From: Moritella sp. JT01
GTDB lineage: Bacteria; Pseudomonadota; Gammaproteobacteria; Enterobacterales; Moritellaceae
NCBI RefSeq assembly: GCF_001574435.1
Contig: NZ_LOCN01000006.1
Location: 49,228-113,227 of the forward strand
Direction: 5' to 3'
Length of the DNA stretch: 64,000 nt
The stretch's first letter is position 1; each line of letters opens with the position of its first letter. The position numbers were made by a program, and so were the translations under genes. Below the pieces are notes generated by a model. It had not been told where the DNA came from. It did not search any database and worked only from the letters and a program-made list of their open reading frames with translations. Below are positions 37,449-47,014 of this stretch, piece by piece.

Positions 37449-37482
37449 AAATAGGCTATTAGCTGCAACCAACAGCCTATTT
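37449..37482 (-). terminator. Hairpin between the DUF1566-type lipoprotein gene and flp
   Basis: AAATAGGCT (37449-37457) pairs with AGCCTATTT (37474-37482) across a 16-nt loop. On the minus strand it follows the lipoprotein stop by ~20 bp. The T-tract is short. It may end the lipoprotein transcript or let flp be expressed separately. Confidence 0.6.
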
Positions 37483-37502
37483 ATAAACAATTAATGAATT
37501 GA

Positions 37503-40500
37503 TTAATCGACAGACATCAAACGATATACATATTGACCTGAATAAGAATTGGATTTATTTACATCTGAGGTTGACTCGGTGACCATATTGAGACATTTTT
37601 GACGTCCATATTGCGCAGAGTCAGCTGTTACATAGCAAAGTTGTGAACCGTACTTTTCGACAGTATTATGACGAAATACGCTATCATTCATAGGCAAGAG
37701 CATTTCTAATTGAGCTAAGCTTGGTACTTGCCAATTACTCTTATTACATAACTTTTCAGTATTACGCTGCGCGACCTCAGCTAATACAGTGTCAGCATCC
37801 AAGTTAGACTGACCATAATATTTAGCTCTTGTTGCAAGATCAGCATTATCAAACAGCTGCCACGTTTTCTTTGTTTCCGGCTGATATGCACATACTGCTG
37901 CATCAACATCAGTAGTCACAGAGCCTGCACTATCAAGCAATTGATAAGATAGTTTTATTTCACTGACTAAACGGCCGAACACAACTTTACGTTCATCTCC
38001 CTGCTTCGACACATAGAAAGTTGCCGATGATGATGTGTTATTCGTTTCGTAGTGGTAAATATATTGTAGATCACTGCTACGTTCTTCATCCGTCCAGTAC
38101 CAGAATAGTGTCGCAGGCAGAGCATCATCGTATTCAGGTTTTAAAGCAAGATGATGTGGGAACACATCAACATCGATTGTCACGTAACGCGAATCAAGAT
38201 AAGTTTCAAGCGATTTGAACTTCCCTTTGCTTGGTAATGTCCAATCACTGCGGCCACATAACTTCGCAGTATTCGTCGACTCAATTAAACCACCAGTACC
38301 AGTGACACTCGCAATACCAGATGACGATGCATCAAATGCTAAATCATCAACACCGTTTGGCAGTCCATCTTTAAGTAATGTCCAATAACGCTTACGAAAA
38401 AGATCTCGGTTATCCATCACACAACGCCAGCCTTGCGCATAGGTTGTCGCGCTTGGAAGGTAGTCACCATTCATATCAAGTTTAGAAAAGTGTGTTCCAA
38501 CCACGGCATCTGCGGCAGCAACTTCATAACCTGCATCTGACGCACGTTTTAAGCCCGCTTCTGCGACTGTATTTAGTGCATCAACATCTGCTGAAGTTGG
38601 TAAATCATTAAACATCACCCTCAGCTTATTGAATGCTGAAAACAAGGCTGTATTATCCTCTTTCGGCAATTCATCTGCTGCCGTTTTCAAATCCGCAGTA
38701 ATTTTAATGTTAGCTTTAATGAAATCACTAATGGTTGAGGCCGCATCAAATAAATCTAAGCTCTTGGCGTGAATAGTTGCGCCATCCGTCGCAGCAATTA
38801 ATTCACCTTGAGTGGTGTTTGCTGCGGTATTTTGATCCGTTAACTGAATCAAAGCTGTTAACGCAGGGGTTACTTTCAAAGCGGTGAAAAATGAGGTATG
38901 TAACGCCGTAAATTTAATAAACTCTGCATTAGCTAATGCCGTATTTTCTTTAATTTTTACTTTAATACTGTTATCAACACTTTTATCATTTTCAAGCATC
39001 GTCGAATAAAGAGCTAACAAACCAAGCCTTTCTTTATATTTAGCCAGCTCCAATTCTAATGCATCAAATGTCGTTTTAGTCTTGGTCTCTAACGCTTGTA
39101 CATCGGATAATAGTGGAGACAAAGTATTGCCAGAGAGAGCGTAAACATCATTGATAACAGTAATAATGTCAGTTGAAGTCGTTTTCCATTCGCCGTCATG
39201 TAACAAGACTGAAGCTTGAATATTAGTATTTACCGTATTACTTTCAGTCACTATTTCAGCAATTTCAGGGACAGCCCAACGGCCAATAACACTCGCATAA
39301 TCATACGACTTCGTATTTTCTTTACCCGCACTGATTTTTTTCAGCGTCACCGCATCAGTTTCTAAAGCCCAATATGAACTATATCGAGAATCACTAATTA
39401 AATATTTATCAAAAGCACTTGGCACATAGTCAGAGTTAACTAAGGTTTTAGCTGTCATTTGAGTAATATCGAGTAAATTCCAGTTCGGCATACCACAAAA
39501 TTCAGGATTTAATTTATCTTGAACACCATCCACCTTGTCATTAGCTCCAGCATAAGCCCAGAATTGTGGGTTTTCGCCATTTACATCGTATTCAATATAA
39601 CAACCATCATCGTCAGCTTTACGCCACTTACCATCATCTTTTAAGCCTTGCGCTTGGTTCCATGTTTTCATTGATACAACGCGAGTCACGTAAAAATTTT
39701 CACTCGCCGCCGTGGCAAACAATACTTGACCAGCAGGGTTTACTTGACTCGTGATCGCATTTTTCTTAACGCGAACGCCTACTTTAGTTTTATCATAAGC
39801 TTTTGCACCAATATGCTGGGGTTTACTCGTCACAGCCTGCCAGATAACACCACCGTCATTAGTAAATTCGTAATATTCAGGTTTATCGTAATCTGCCACC
39901 CATGCCCAGCTAAAACCATTTGTTTTAATTTCATTCGGATAACCTATGTTACCAATATTGACATTGACGATACTAGGTAGTGTAGGCGCATCTATGACGA
40001 TTCGTATACCCGCTGTAAATGCTTGTGTACTGATTAAAGCTGCACCAGCAGCAGTGCCAGTTGCAACATTTTCTTTAACGCGTACTTGCACTTGCCCAGC
40101 ATCAATATCAAAATCGCCTACCATTAACGGCTTATCCGCAACGGTTAACCAATCTCGTCCGCCCGTGAGTGAATATTCATAATCGCTCACGCTATTAAAA
40201 CCAGTAACCAGCGTCCAATCAAACGTATTCAAAGCGTCATCTTGTAAAGGGTTGGTTGGTGCCTCTGGTCGTAACGGACCTGTATGTCCAGTATAAGGAG
40301 ACGTATTAACAAGCGCGTCACTCACACTTCTGTTTGTCGCAGAATCAGCTTTAACACGTACCTGAATCTCCCCAATAGCGTAAACAGCATCAATGGCTAA
40401 CTGATGAGGATTTCCATTAACCGCTGTCCATTCTTTGTCTTGTACTTTAATTTCATAAAACTGTTTGCCATTAAAATTATTACTCCAGGTCCAGCCAAAC

Positions 40501-40730
40501 AGATCTAAATCATCATTAGTAATTGGGGTTGTAGGTGCATCAGGTTTAACCATCGGCTTCGTTGGATCTGTTGGCTTCGTCGGATCCGTTGGCTTCGTCG
40601 GATCCGTTGGCTTCGTCGGATTCGTTGGATTCGTTGATTTTGGATCCGGACTGCTATCGTTACATCCCGTCAATAATGTGCCTGCAACCACTGTCAATGC
40701 GAGCAGTGATTTGTTAACCCTTAACAACAT
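37503..40730 (-). CDS. Large surface lipoprotein with DUF1566/Lcl-like domains
   Basis: 1075 residues from the ATG at 40730, which starts a lipoprotein signal (VVAGTLLTGCNDS, lipidated C23); the frame is open a further 99 bp upstream. A (TDPTKP)n linker is followed by three ~85-residue repeats with APTxP, FxW and VRVK signatures. Next come DUF1566-like modules with CGMPNWNLL, LCGRSDWTLPSKGKFKSLE and LCNKSNWQVPSLAQLEMLL, plus an Ala-rich helical segment. DUF1566 proteins are usually surface or secreted. Its promoter region carries a Fur-box match. It may be an adhesin; function unproven. Confidence 0.8.
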   Translation of the reverse strand: MLLRVNKSLLALTVVAGTLLTGCNDSSPDPKSTNPTNPTKPTDPTKPTDPTKPTDPTKPMVKPDAPTTPITNDDLDLFGWTWSNNFNGKQFYEIKVQDKEWTAVNGNPHQLAIDAVYAIGEIQVRVKADSATNRSVSDALVNTSPYTGHTGPLRPEAPTNPLQDDALNTFDWTLVTGFNSVSDYEYSLTGGRDWLTVADKPLMVGDFDIDAGQVQVRVKENVATGTAAGAALISTQAFTAGIRIVIDAPTLPSIVNVNIGNIGYPNEIKTNGFSWAWVADYDKPEYYEFTNDGGVIWQAVTSKPQHIGAKAYDKTKVGVRVKKNAITSQVNPAGQVLFATAASENFYVTRVVSMKTWNQAQGLKDDGKWRKADDDGCYIEYDVNGENPQFWAYAGANDKVDGVQDKLNPEFCGMPNWNLLDITQMTAKTLVNSDYVPSAFDKYLISDSRYSSYWALETDAVTLKKISAGKENTKSYDYASVIGRWAVPEIAEIVTESNTVNTNIQASVLLHDGEWKTTSTDIITVINDVYALSGNTLSPLLSDVQALETKTKTTFDALELELAKYKERLGLLALYSTMLENDKSVDNSIKVKIKENTALANAEFIKFTALHTSFFTALKVTPALTALIQLTDQNTAANTTQGELIAATDGATIHAKSLDLFDAASTISDFIKANIKITADLKTAADELPKEDNTALFSAFNKLRVMFNDLPTSADVDALNTVAEAGLKRASDAGYEVAAADAVVGTHFSKLDMNGDYLPSATTYAQGWRCVMDNRDLFRKRYWTLLKDGLPNGVDDLAFDASSSGIASVTGTGGLIESTNTAKLCGRSDWTLPSKGKFKSLETYLDSRYVTIDVDVFPHHLALKPEYDDALPATLFWYWTDEERSSDLQYIYHYETNNTSSSATFYVSKQGDERKVVFGRLVSEIKLSYQLLDSAGSVTTDVDAAVCAYQPETKKTWQLFDNADLATRAKYYGQSNLDADTVLAEVAQRNTEKLCNKSNWQVPSLAQLEMLLPMNDSVFRHNTVEKYGSQLCYVTADSAQYGRQKCLNMVTESTSDVNKSNSYSGQYVYRLMSVD
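40553..40641 (-). repeat. 18-bp tandem repeat encoding TDPTKP
   Basis: About four tandem copies of an 18-bp unit (GGATCCGTTGGCTTCGTC on the plus strand) encode the Thr-Pro-Lys linker right after the lipidated Cys. Unit length is a multiple of three, so copy-number change would alter linker length without a frameshift. Confidence 0.8.
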
Positions 40731-40808
40731 ATAACCTGTCCCTTTAAATGTAGATTTAAATAACCTAATGAAAACTATAGTCAAACATAAAATTTCGCAT
40801 ATAATAAC

Positions 40809-40827
40809 GATAATGATATCGATTATC
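40809..40827. promoter_or_regulatory. Putative Fur box between two divergent lipoprotein genes
   Basis: GATAATGATATCGATTATC matches the 19-bp Fur consensus GATAATGATAATCATTATC at 16 positions and keeps both GATAAT/ATTATC arms. It lies 79 bp from the 40730 start and 108 bp from the 40935 start, so it could control both genes in response to iron. Confidence 0.75.
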
Positions 40828-40934
40828 AATTGTATTTGATCGGTATGCTCCGATAATATTCTTTAATGAACTAAAAGTGACCATAATACGAACAATGGTT
40901 AGTATTAAATTTCAACAAGCGAAGTATTATTTTT

Positions 40935-42971
40935 ATGAATGGAAAGTACAAACTGTCGAAAATAGCGACTATTTTAGCAAGCTGTAGCCTTGTTATTAGC
41001 TGTGGTGGCGAACAAACAAGTAAGACAACATCTGATATTTACGACTACAGTAAATTACCAATTTGCTTGGATGCAGATCGTAATAATGCGTGCGGTCAAC
41101 AAGAGGAGCAAGTACCGAGCTTAGAGAGTGTTTCTAGTGCTAATACGGCACCTTACTTAATTGATAATTCGGGGTATTTTCTCACCGCGACAGCGAGTGC
41201 AGCAGTAATCAGCCCATTCACAACCTTAATCCAAAATGAAGTACTGTTTAACCCGCAAGTCGCGGGTAGTGAAGAGCAAGCTAAAGCACTTTTAAAGCAG
41301 CTTTTTGGAAGTAAATATAACATTGATTTTTATAAACTAAATGATATGCACGGTCCAAAAGAGCCAACTAAATTATTACTTGCTTCATTCAAACATGCAC
41401 TGTCCTTGCAAGGTGATTCAAAAGCGTTAAAAATCTCGGCTGCTGTTGATAAAATGGTGAGCAGTCGTAATTTTGATATTACCAAAAGCTTGTCACAAGC
41501 AGATTTAGACAATAGCTATGTTAACTTGAGTAACCGCTATCTAATCCCAGGTTCTTATCCTGTAAATACTTTCTTTTCATCCTCTCCAATTACCATGAAT
41601 GAAAATACAGGTATGTTACTTGCCCTCGCCTACGGTGATAAATTATTACAAGTTGATACCACGACTGGCTCGAGTAAATTATTTACACCAACAAGTACAA
41701 CACCATCACTACCGAGTATGTCGACATTTGATGATCATGATGATGATGATGACGATGACGATGATGACGATGACGATGACTGTGATGATGACGATTACGG
41801 CTATAAGGATCACTGTGGAGGAAAAACCCAACTCACATCCATAATGACATTTGCAGCACAAGGTAAACACGATAAGAACGCTTATTTAATTTATCAACCG
41901 ACTATTTATGGTGACAATGCTGTCAGTAATACATGTAATAGCACGGGTAATAATGGTATTTATCTAACCGAATTAGGTAAAAATAGCAAAGCATCGCCTT
42001 TATCTTCCGCACTAAGTATAGATACGTTCAGCAAGGCGTCAGGTGGAGGTCAAATAACACCTGTAGAACCATCTCTACCCGATTCATCGGCTGACTGTAA
42101 GAACAACCATATCAATAACTTAGTTGTTTCTTACAATCAAAACTGGGTAACGGCCGTGTTTACAAATGGTTACGGGGCAAATGCTGAATTACAACAATTA
42201 TCAAGCTCAACATTAAAGCAAACTGGTAAGCGTTATACGTTATCTTCAAGTCAACCTAATCTCATATTGAGCAAAGAGCAAAAGCTATTACTGGTGCTAC
42301 AAACATCAGGAACCGCCGCAGCAGTTGTCGATGCCGAAACGTTGGCTCTGCGTAGCGAAATCATTAAAGACAATATTGATTTTGCCGCCTTCGTCAATGA
42401 CGATAAATATTTGATTGTCAGTGATAAAACCAATACCTTAAGTTGGTTTGATATAACTCAGCCAACATCACCGAATGCGACCTTAGTATTGCCCGAAAAC
42501 GTAACTAAATTAGCTTCCGATCCAACAGGTAAGTTTAGTGCCGCACTCACCAATAAAAAAATATATCTCATTGATAATAAATCACAAACCGTTATCCATT
42601 CACAGGCTTATTCGCAACGATATGTCTACGGTATGAGCATGTTAAGTAACCGCATCATTATTAGTCGTTCAGGGGCTATTGATTACATCCAATTTGATAA
42701 TTTGACTGGTTCACCGATTAAAGTGGCAGAGCAGATGCTATCAAAAGACTTGCTAACTCGCTGGTCTACTATCTCAGGCCGTTCATTAGTGGCAATGACA
42801 TTAGCTGAATTATTACAAGATAGTGGCGAAGAAGATGCCATAAGTCAGCCATTTAGTGGCATTGATTTGCAATGGCGACCAACAAGCGCAACAACAGTTG
42901 AAGAGGTAAAAGAAGTCGTGATTAGCGGTGTTTATCGCGATGAACGTATCAGCTTATCTAAAGTGATATAA
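40935..42971 (+). CDS. Asp-rich lipoprotein with probable beta-propeller C-terminus
   Basis: 678 residues. A lipoprotein signal (ASCSLVISCGGEQ, C23) is followed by an N-terminal region with CLDADRNNACGQ. A run of 14 Asp (269-282) is bounded by His and Cys residues (HDD..., DCDDDDYGYKDHCGG). The C-terminal ~300 residues carry repeated strand blocks (LAYGDKLLQVD, LVVSYNQNWVTAVF, LILSKEQKLLLVLQ, FVNDDKYLIVSD) like a YncE/WD-type propeller. The acidic run may bind divalent metal. Divergent from the DUF1566 lipoprotein with a shared Fur-box match. Function unknown. Confidence 0.75.
   Translation: MNGKYKLSKIATILASCSLVISCGGEQTSKTTSDIYDYSKLPICLDADRNNACGQQEEQVPSLESVSSANTAPYLIDNSGYFLTATASAAVISPFTTLIQNEVLFNPQVAGSEEQAKALLKQLFGSKYNIDFYKLNDMHGPKEPTKLLLASFKHALSLQGDSKALKISAAVDKMVSSRNFDITKSLSQADLDNSYVNLSNRYLIPGSYPVNTFFSSSPITMNENTGMLLALAYGDKLLQVDTTTGSSKLFTPTSTTPSLPSMSTFDDHDDDDDDDDDDDDDDCDDDDYGYKDHCGGKTQLTSIMTFAAQGKHDKNAYLIYQPTIYGDNAVSNTCNSTGNNGIYLTELGKNSKASPLSSALSIDTFSKASGGGQITPVEPSLPDSSADCKNNHINNLVVSYNQNWVTAVFTNGYGANAELQQLSSSTLKQTGKRYTLSSSQPNLILSKEQKLLLVLQTSGTAAAVVDAETLALRSEIIKDNIDFAAFVNDDKYLIVSDKTNTLSWFDITQPTSPNATLVLPENVTKLASDPTGKFSAALTNKKIYLIDNKSQTVIHSQAYSQRYVYGMSMLSNRIIISRSGAIDYIQFDNLTGSPIKVAEQMLSKDLLTRWSTISGRSLVAMTLAELLQDSGEEDAISQPFSGIDLQWRPTSATTVEEVKEVVISGVYRDERISLSKVI
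41739..41780 (+). repeat. Trinucleotide (GAT/GAC) run encoding poly-Asp
   Basis: Fourteen consecutive GAT or GAC codons, then TGT and four more Asp codons. The mixed codons reduce but do not exclude slippage. Changes in copy number would stay in frame. Confidence 0.9.
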
Positions 42972-42976
42972 GTTCT

Positions 42977-43019
42977 GAATAAACCTATCTAACCGCCTTT
43001 CACCTTGATAGGTTTATTC
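42977..43019. terminator. Bidirectional terminator with 13-bp perfect stem
   Basis: GAATAAACCTATC (42977-42989) is the exact complement of GATAGGTTTATTC (43007-43019), loop 17 nt. It lies between the converging genes ending at 42971 and 43035. Confidence 0.82.
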
Positions 43020-43034
43020 AACATTGTAGCTGTA

Positions 43035-43583
43035 TTAGTACTTTGTTTTCGTGTTATTCACTAACTGACTTAACATCACTGATAAACGTTCAATTTTGAT
43101 ATTGGATAACTGTCGGTAATCAAAATAAGGGCAAACAATTAAACGCTTTGCAGTATCAATAGCAAATTCTTCATCTAACCAAATTAAGTTAGCCTTTAAT
43201 TCACTGGATGCTAATAGCTGCTTGGCATAAGTACGTCCACATATAATGTGAATAGTCTGCGCATTAGCATCAAACAGAGGTGGACTAAACAATAATGCTG
43301 TTTCACTCCCCGCTTGTAACAAATATTTATCTCGATACATTTGCCAAGTAGGCGCCCGCTGCGCAAAATCAAAGTCAGTCGGGTTTAATGCATACAACAA
43401 TTTGGCATAGACGTTAAAGACTTTACGCCAGCCATTGCCGCATGCTTGACCTATGGCATTAACTTCTCCAGTCACCAGTGAACTAACGCTATTTATACCT
43501 TGGTACTCCAACATATTGGGAGTATTTGCTAGGTACACAGCAAAAGTAAATTTAGAACAACCAAGACCTTTGTTTGTCATCAC
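43035..43583 (-). CDS. Conserved-looking cytoplasmic protein of unknown function
   Basis: 182 residues, soluble, no signal peptide or membrane segment. It has no recognised motif; GNGWRKVFNVYAKLLYAL and IHIICGRTYAKQLL look like buried helix and strand. Codon use looks like that of the neighbours. Single gene bounded by a strong terminator downstream. I do not recognise the family. Confidence 0.65.
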   Translation of the reverse strand: MMTNKGLGCSKFTFAVYLANTPNMLEYQGINSVSSLVTGEVNAIGQACGNGWRKVFNVYAKLLYALNPTDFDFAQRAPTWQMYRDKYLLQAGSETALLFSPPLFDANAQTIHIICGRTYAKQLLASSELKANLIWLDEEFAIDTAKRLIVCPYFDYRQLSNIKIERLSVMLSQLVNNTKTKY

Positions 43584-43658
43584 GCACTACGCCTATATTT
43601 CTATTATTAAACAGCGCGTATTATACATAGCTATAAGCAACTTAAAACACGCTTCAGC

Positions 43659-44063
43659 TTAACCAAGCACAGAAACACCCGACGCTTTTATTATTGATAA
43701 AATTAAGCCCATTGAGAACACCGTATTTACAACCAGAAAAATTAAAGATATCGATATCGCTAATCCATTATCACGATACTTACCGACCAAATAATTAAAC
43801 ACTTTCCGAATCATTGCCAGAGCAATAAAAAATAAACTCACGCCAGACACAATACCGATAACTAATGGTACAACGTCACTGGTTTTATCATATATGACAA
43901 ATAATAGACCCGTTACGCCTAGCCAGCCTAACCATGAAAACCACAAGTTAGCATACTTTTTATCGAGCGCTAGTTCGCCCAAATCAATCAATATTTGAAA
44001 GAAAATAACGGCAATACTCTTATTTCCCGAACTGCTTCCAGTTCTATTTCCAGACCTATTCAT
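43659..44063 (-). CDS. Small inner-membrane protein, four predicted TM segments
   Basis: 134 residues. A polar N-terminus (MNRSGNRTGSSSGNKS) is followed by four hydrophobic segments (IAVIFFQILIDLGEL, WLGWLGVTGLLFVIY, VVPLVIGIVSGVSLFFIALAMI, AISISLIFLVVNTVFSMGLILSII). No family motif recognised. Monocistronic between two unrelated minus-strand genes. Confidence 0.65.
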   Translation of the reverse strand: MNRSGNRTGSSSGNKSIAVIFFQILIDLGELALDKKYANLWFSWLGWLGVTGLLFVIYDKTSDVVPLVIGIVSGVSLFFIALAMIRKVFNYLVGKYRDNGLAISISLIFLVVNTVFSMGLILSIIKASGVSVLG

Positions 44064-44245
44064 AGCGACACTACCCCAAGTTATAAGTGATTGTTTATAA
44101 TAACTTCCTTGTGTCTAATCACTGTTGATACGACACACTTATCATCATTACATTACTTAGTTATAAGCATCAAACTAAAATCCAGATTAAACAAAAGTTT
44201 AATCACGAATGAGATGAAAGTATGGTTGATAAGAGATCACATAAT

Positions 44246-44776
44246 TCAGTTATTCACGTCAACGGTACCGACGTAAAAAGCATTAATCGCTGATTGTATC
44301 GATTCTGACATAACATGATCTTCCACTATACCTTCTCCCGTTAAGTTACTACCCAGTAACGGGACAGTGATGCATGCGCTATCTATGATATTTCCAGACA
44401 TGGTACGAACGATTTCGTACAAAGAGTCCAATGCGTGCGAGGCTCGTGGTGAGGTATTAAAAATAGCGACAGGCATATCAACAAATTCTTCTCCACTCAC
44501 CAGCCAATCGAGGGCGTTCTTTAAAACACCGCTAATGCCATGTGCATATTCAGGACTCGATAAGAAAAGACCATCAGTCTCTGCAAGGCTATTTTTAAAG
44601 GCGATTACACTCACAACTGTATTTGGATCTATATCTGGATTGAACAGCGGTATGCTGCCCAATTCATCAAAAAATGTAATTTCAATATTTTCTGGTGCTA
44701 GCGCTTTCATTGCCTTAAGCAGAGCCGTGTTATAAGAGTCTTTTCTTAGACTTCCCGATATTGCTAATATCTTCAT
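44246..44776 (-). CDS. NADPH-dependent FMN reductase family protein
   Basis: 176 residues with a flavodoxin-like fold: ISGSLRKDSYN binds the FMN phosphate, and SPEYAHGISGVLKNALDWL is the typical family motif (PF03358). AAGGA lies 8 nt before the ATG. Likely reduces FMN or a quinone with NAD(P)H. Divergent from norR across a 250-bp gap, so nitrosative-stress linkage is possible but not shown. Confidence 0.88.
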   Translation of the reverse strand: MKILAISGSLRKDSYNTALLKAMKALAPENIEITFFDELGSIPLFNPDIDPNTVVSVIAFKNSLAETDGLFLSSPEYAHGISGVLKNALDWLVSGEEFVDMPVAIFNTSPRASHALDSLYEIVRTMSGNIIDSACITVPLLGSNLTGEGIVEDHVMSESIQSAINAFYVGTVDVNN

Positions 44777-44985
44777 TTAAAAATCCTTCTTTCTATCAGT
44801 GCTTGCTCATCATTAAGTATTAAACTTTGCGTCCATAATACAGTGATTTTTATTTATAAAACCACCTAGAAATCAGCCTTCAAAATAATACTTAATAAAA
44901 TAATCCCTTATAATATTAATCAAGATCAACAAAGCTTTTGTTATCCAAGCCTTTCTGCACACAAGTATTTACAGCCATTAACCTC

Positions 44986-45002
44986 GATGTAAAAATCACA
45001 TC
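44986..45002. promoter_or_regulatory. Putative NorR site upstream of norR
   Basis: GATGTAAAAATCACATC contains the NorR core GT-N7-AC inside GAT/ATC arms, as in the two sites upstream of hcp. It sits 23 bp before the norR start, near the expected transcription start, which suggests autorepression. Confidence 0.6.
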
Positions 45003-45025
45003 ACTCTCGATATTAAGGCCTATGT

Positions 45026-46591
45026 ATGCAGACTCCTCTCGACCAAGCGATGTTACAAATTGCACTCGATCTCAATTTAAATTTACCGCCAGGTCATCAT
45101 TACCAGCGTTTGATGCAGTCGTTACAGTCGGTTCTACCTTGTGATGCAAGTGCTTTGTTCATTCTTGACGATGAAGGGTTATTGTCTGCAGCTGCCGTCA
45201 ATGGCTTATCAGATGAAGTATTAGGTCAAAAATTCGATCCGCAGCAGCACCCTCGCCTACAAGCTATTCTAGCCAACCGAGAACCTGTACGCTTTCCCGC
45301 AAGTTCAACCTTGCCCGACCCCTTTGACGGGTTATTAAAAAACGATCCTAATCGGTCGATAGACGTGCATGACTGCATGGGTTGTAGCTTATATGTTGAA
45401 GATCATTTGGTTGGCCTTATCACCCTTGATGCCATGCAGGTCGGTGCTTTTAAGCGCATTGACGATATAACCGTTGCCACCTTTGCAGCATTAGCAGCTG
45501 CAACCATTCGTAATGTAAATCAAGTTGAAGCCCTACGAAAAAGCCACCAGCAACAGCAAAATATGAACCAAGTTCTCATTCAAGAAGCCCGGAATAAAGG
45601 TGGTGCATTGGTCGGTATCAGTCCCGAAATGCAAGCCCTGCGTAACAATATTAACATGGTGGCTTATTCCAATTACGCTGTATTAATCAGTGGTGAAACA
45701 GGCACAGGGAAAGAGTTAGTCGCCCATGCTGTCCACTCCAATTCCTCACGCGCAACACAACCGATGATTTACGTAAACTGCGCGGCATTGCCCGAAAGTC
45801 TGGCTGAAAGTGAATTATTTGGTCATGTTAAGGGCGCATTTACAGGTGCCATCAGCAATCGGGCGGGTAAATTTGAGTTGGCCGATGGCGGCACTATATT
45901 CTTAGATGAAATTGGTGAGTTACCCTTATTAATGCAGGCCAAACTACTGCGCGTTATTCAGCAGGGTGAAGTACAGCGAGTCGGTGCAGATAAGAACTTA
46001 ATGATAAATGTCCGCATTATCGCTGCAACTAACCGTAATTTAACCGAAGAAGTCGCAGCAGGCCGCTTTCGTAGTGACCTGTTCCACCGTTTAAATGTAT
46101 TTCCTATTAACGTGCCACCACTGCGAGACCGCAGAGGGGATGTCGCGGTATTATCTGGGCATATTCTTGATAGGGTTCGTTCACAATTTAATGTGGCTAA
46201 ATTGCAACTGCACCCACAAGCATTAACCGCACTTAATCACTACAGTTGGCCGGGGAACGTACGCGAATTAGAACATACCTTAATGCGTGCAGGGTTACGG
46301 GCTATTCAAACACAACAAAGCCTGATTCTACAGCAGCACTTATCCGATGAAGTAAGCCAGACTGCCTCATTCGATGCAGAAACAGAAATAAATGACTTGC
46401 CTGCGACATCATTTGAACTACGGGGCGCAGTAGAAGTGTATCAAACCAAGCTCATTTCGCATGCCCTGCTGCAATCAAACTTTGTTTGGGCACAAGCCGC
46501 AGCATTTTTACAAATGGATCGCGGTAATTTATATAAAATGGGTAAAAAACTCGGCATTAAACCCAAAGAATTACGCGCAGCAATACTTTAG
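45026..46591 (+). CDS. norR: NorR, nitric-oxide-responsive sigma-54 activator
   Basis: 521 residues. The N-terminal GAF domain (~20-165) keeps D98/D101, H115, C117 and D135 in the pattern of the E. coli NorR mononuclear iron site. The AAA+ domain has Walker A GETGTGKE (K229) and the sigma-54 contact loop GAFTGA (270-275), and the C-terminus is a Fis-type HTH ([23 protein letters not shown]). AAGG lies 7 nt before the ATG. It lies upstream of hcp-hcr, where two matching sites and a sigma-54 promoter are visible. Its 3' end is partly duplicated downstream. Confidence 0.93.
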   Translation: MQTPLDQAMLQIALDLNLNLPPGHHYQRLMQSLQSVLPCDASALFILDDEGLLSAAAVNGLSDEVLGQKFDPQQHPRLQAILANREPVRFPASSTLPDPFDGLLKNDPNRSIDVHDCMGCSLYVEDHLVGLITLDAMQVGAFKRIDDITVATFAALAAATIRNVNQVEALRKSHQQQQNMNQVLIQEARNKGGALVGISPEMQALRNNINMVAYSNYAVLISGETGTGKELVAHAVHSNSSRATQPMIYVNCAALPESLAESELFGHVKGAFTGAISNRAGKFELADGGTIFLDEIGELPLLMQAKLLRVIQQGEVQRVGADKNLMINVRIIAATNRNLTEEVAAGRFRSDLFHRLNVFPINVPPLRDRRGDVAVLSGHILDRVRSQFNVAKLQLHPQALTALNHYSWPGNVRELEHTLMRAGLRAIQTQQSLILQQHLSDEVSQTASFDAETEINDLPATSFELRGAVEVYQTKLISHALLQSNFVWAQAAAFLQMDRGNLYKMGKKLGIKPKELRAAIL

Positions 46592-46630
46592 TTAAAGTTG
46601 CGCCGTTTTAGCCACGTCCTAAACAGAAAT

Positions 46631-46735
46631 GATGTACTAATCACATCAATCTCGATGTAATTAGTGCATCCACAGGTCAAACACAAAACAAATAAATATC
46701 AACAAGATAAAAGTTAGCATGCTCAATGCAATATA
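46631..46735 (+). other. Decayed duplicate of the hcp regulatory region
   Basis: The first copy of the hcp upstream region. NorR site 1 (46631-46647) is intact. Site 2 (46654-46670) has lost its core (GT-N7-GC). The sigma-54 -24 element has changed from GG to AG (GTTAGCATGCTCAATGC). It faces the broken hcp fragment at 46792. Confidence 0.75.
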
Positions 46736-46791
46736 GATTCCGAGATCATCGTTAATTCGATATCAATAATATAATTATAATGGAGTCTTAA

Positions 46792-46988
46792 ATGTTCTGT
46801 ATCCAATGTGAGAAAACGGTTCAAACACCTGTGTCGAAAGGCTGTTTTATACTCAAGGTATGTGTGGTAAAACGGCTGCTGCAGCATACATGGAACACGC
46901 CAATGTACTTGGTCAGAGCGACGAAGCAGTAAATGAGGAATACCATCAGATCATGGCATTCTTAGGTACTGAGCCGACAGATTCAAAT
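46792..46988 (+). pseudogene. Truncated, frameshifted hcp fragment
   Basis: It begins like hcp (MFCIQCE...), then loses one base in the GGCTGTTC region and jumps from hcp position ~48204 to ~48613, deleting about 409 bp at a GCTG microhomology. Homology ends near 46988, equivalent to 48720. The reading frame is destroyed and the fourth cluster Cys is out of frame. It is a scar of a duplication of the norR-hcp junction. Confidence 0.92.
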
Positions 46989-47014
46989 TCCACCATTTAT
47001 CCTATTGATATCAA

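Noticed and set aside
40553-40641. CRISPR-like repeat array
   Set aside because: The units are contiguous 18-bp coding repeats without spacers, encoding TDPTKP.
41599-41844. Plus-strand ORF rich in Met in another frame of the poly-Asp run
   Set aside because: It is a frame shadow of the GAT/GAC repeats inside the real lipoprotein gene.
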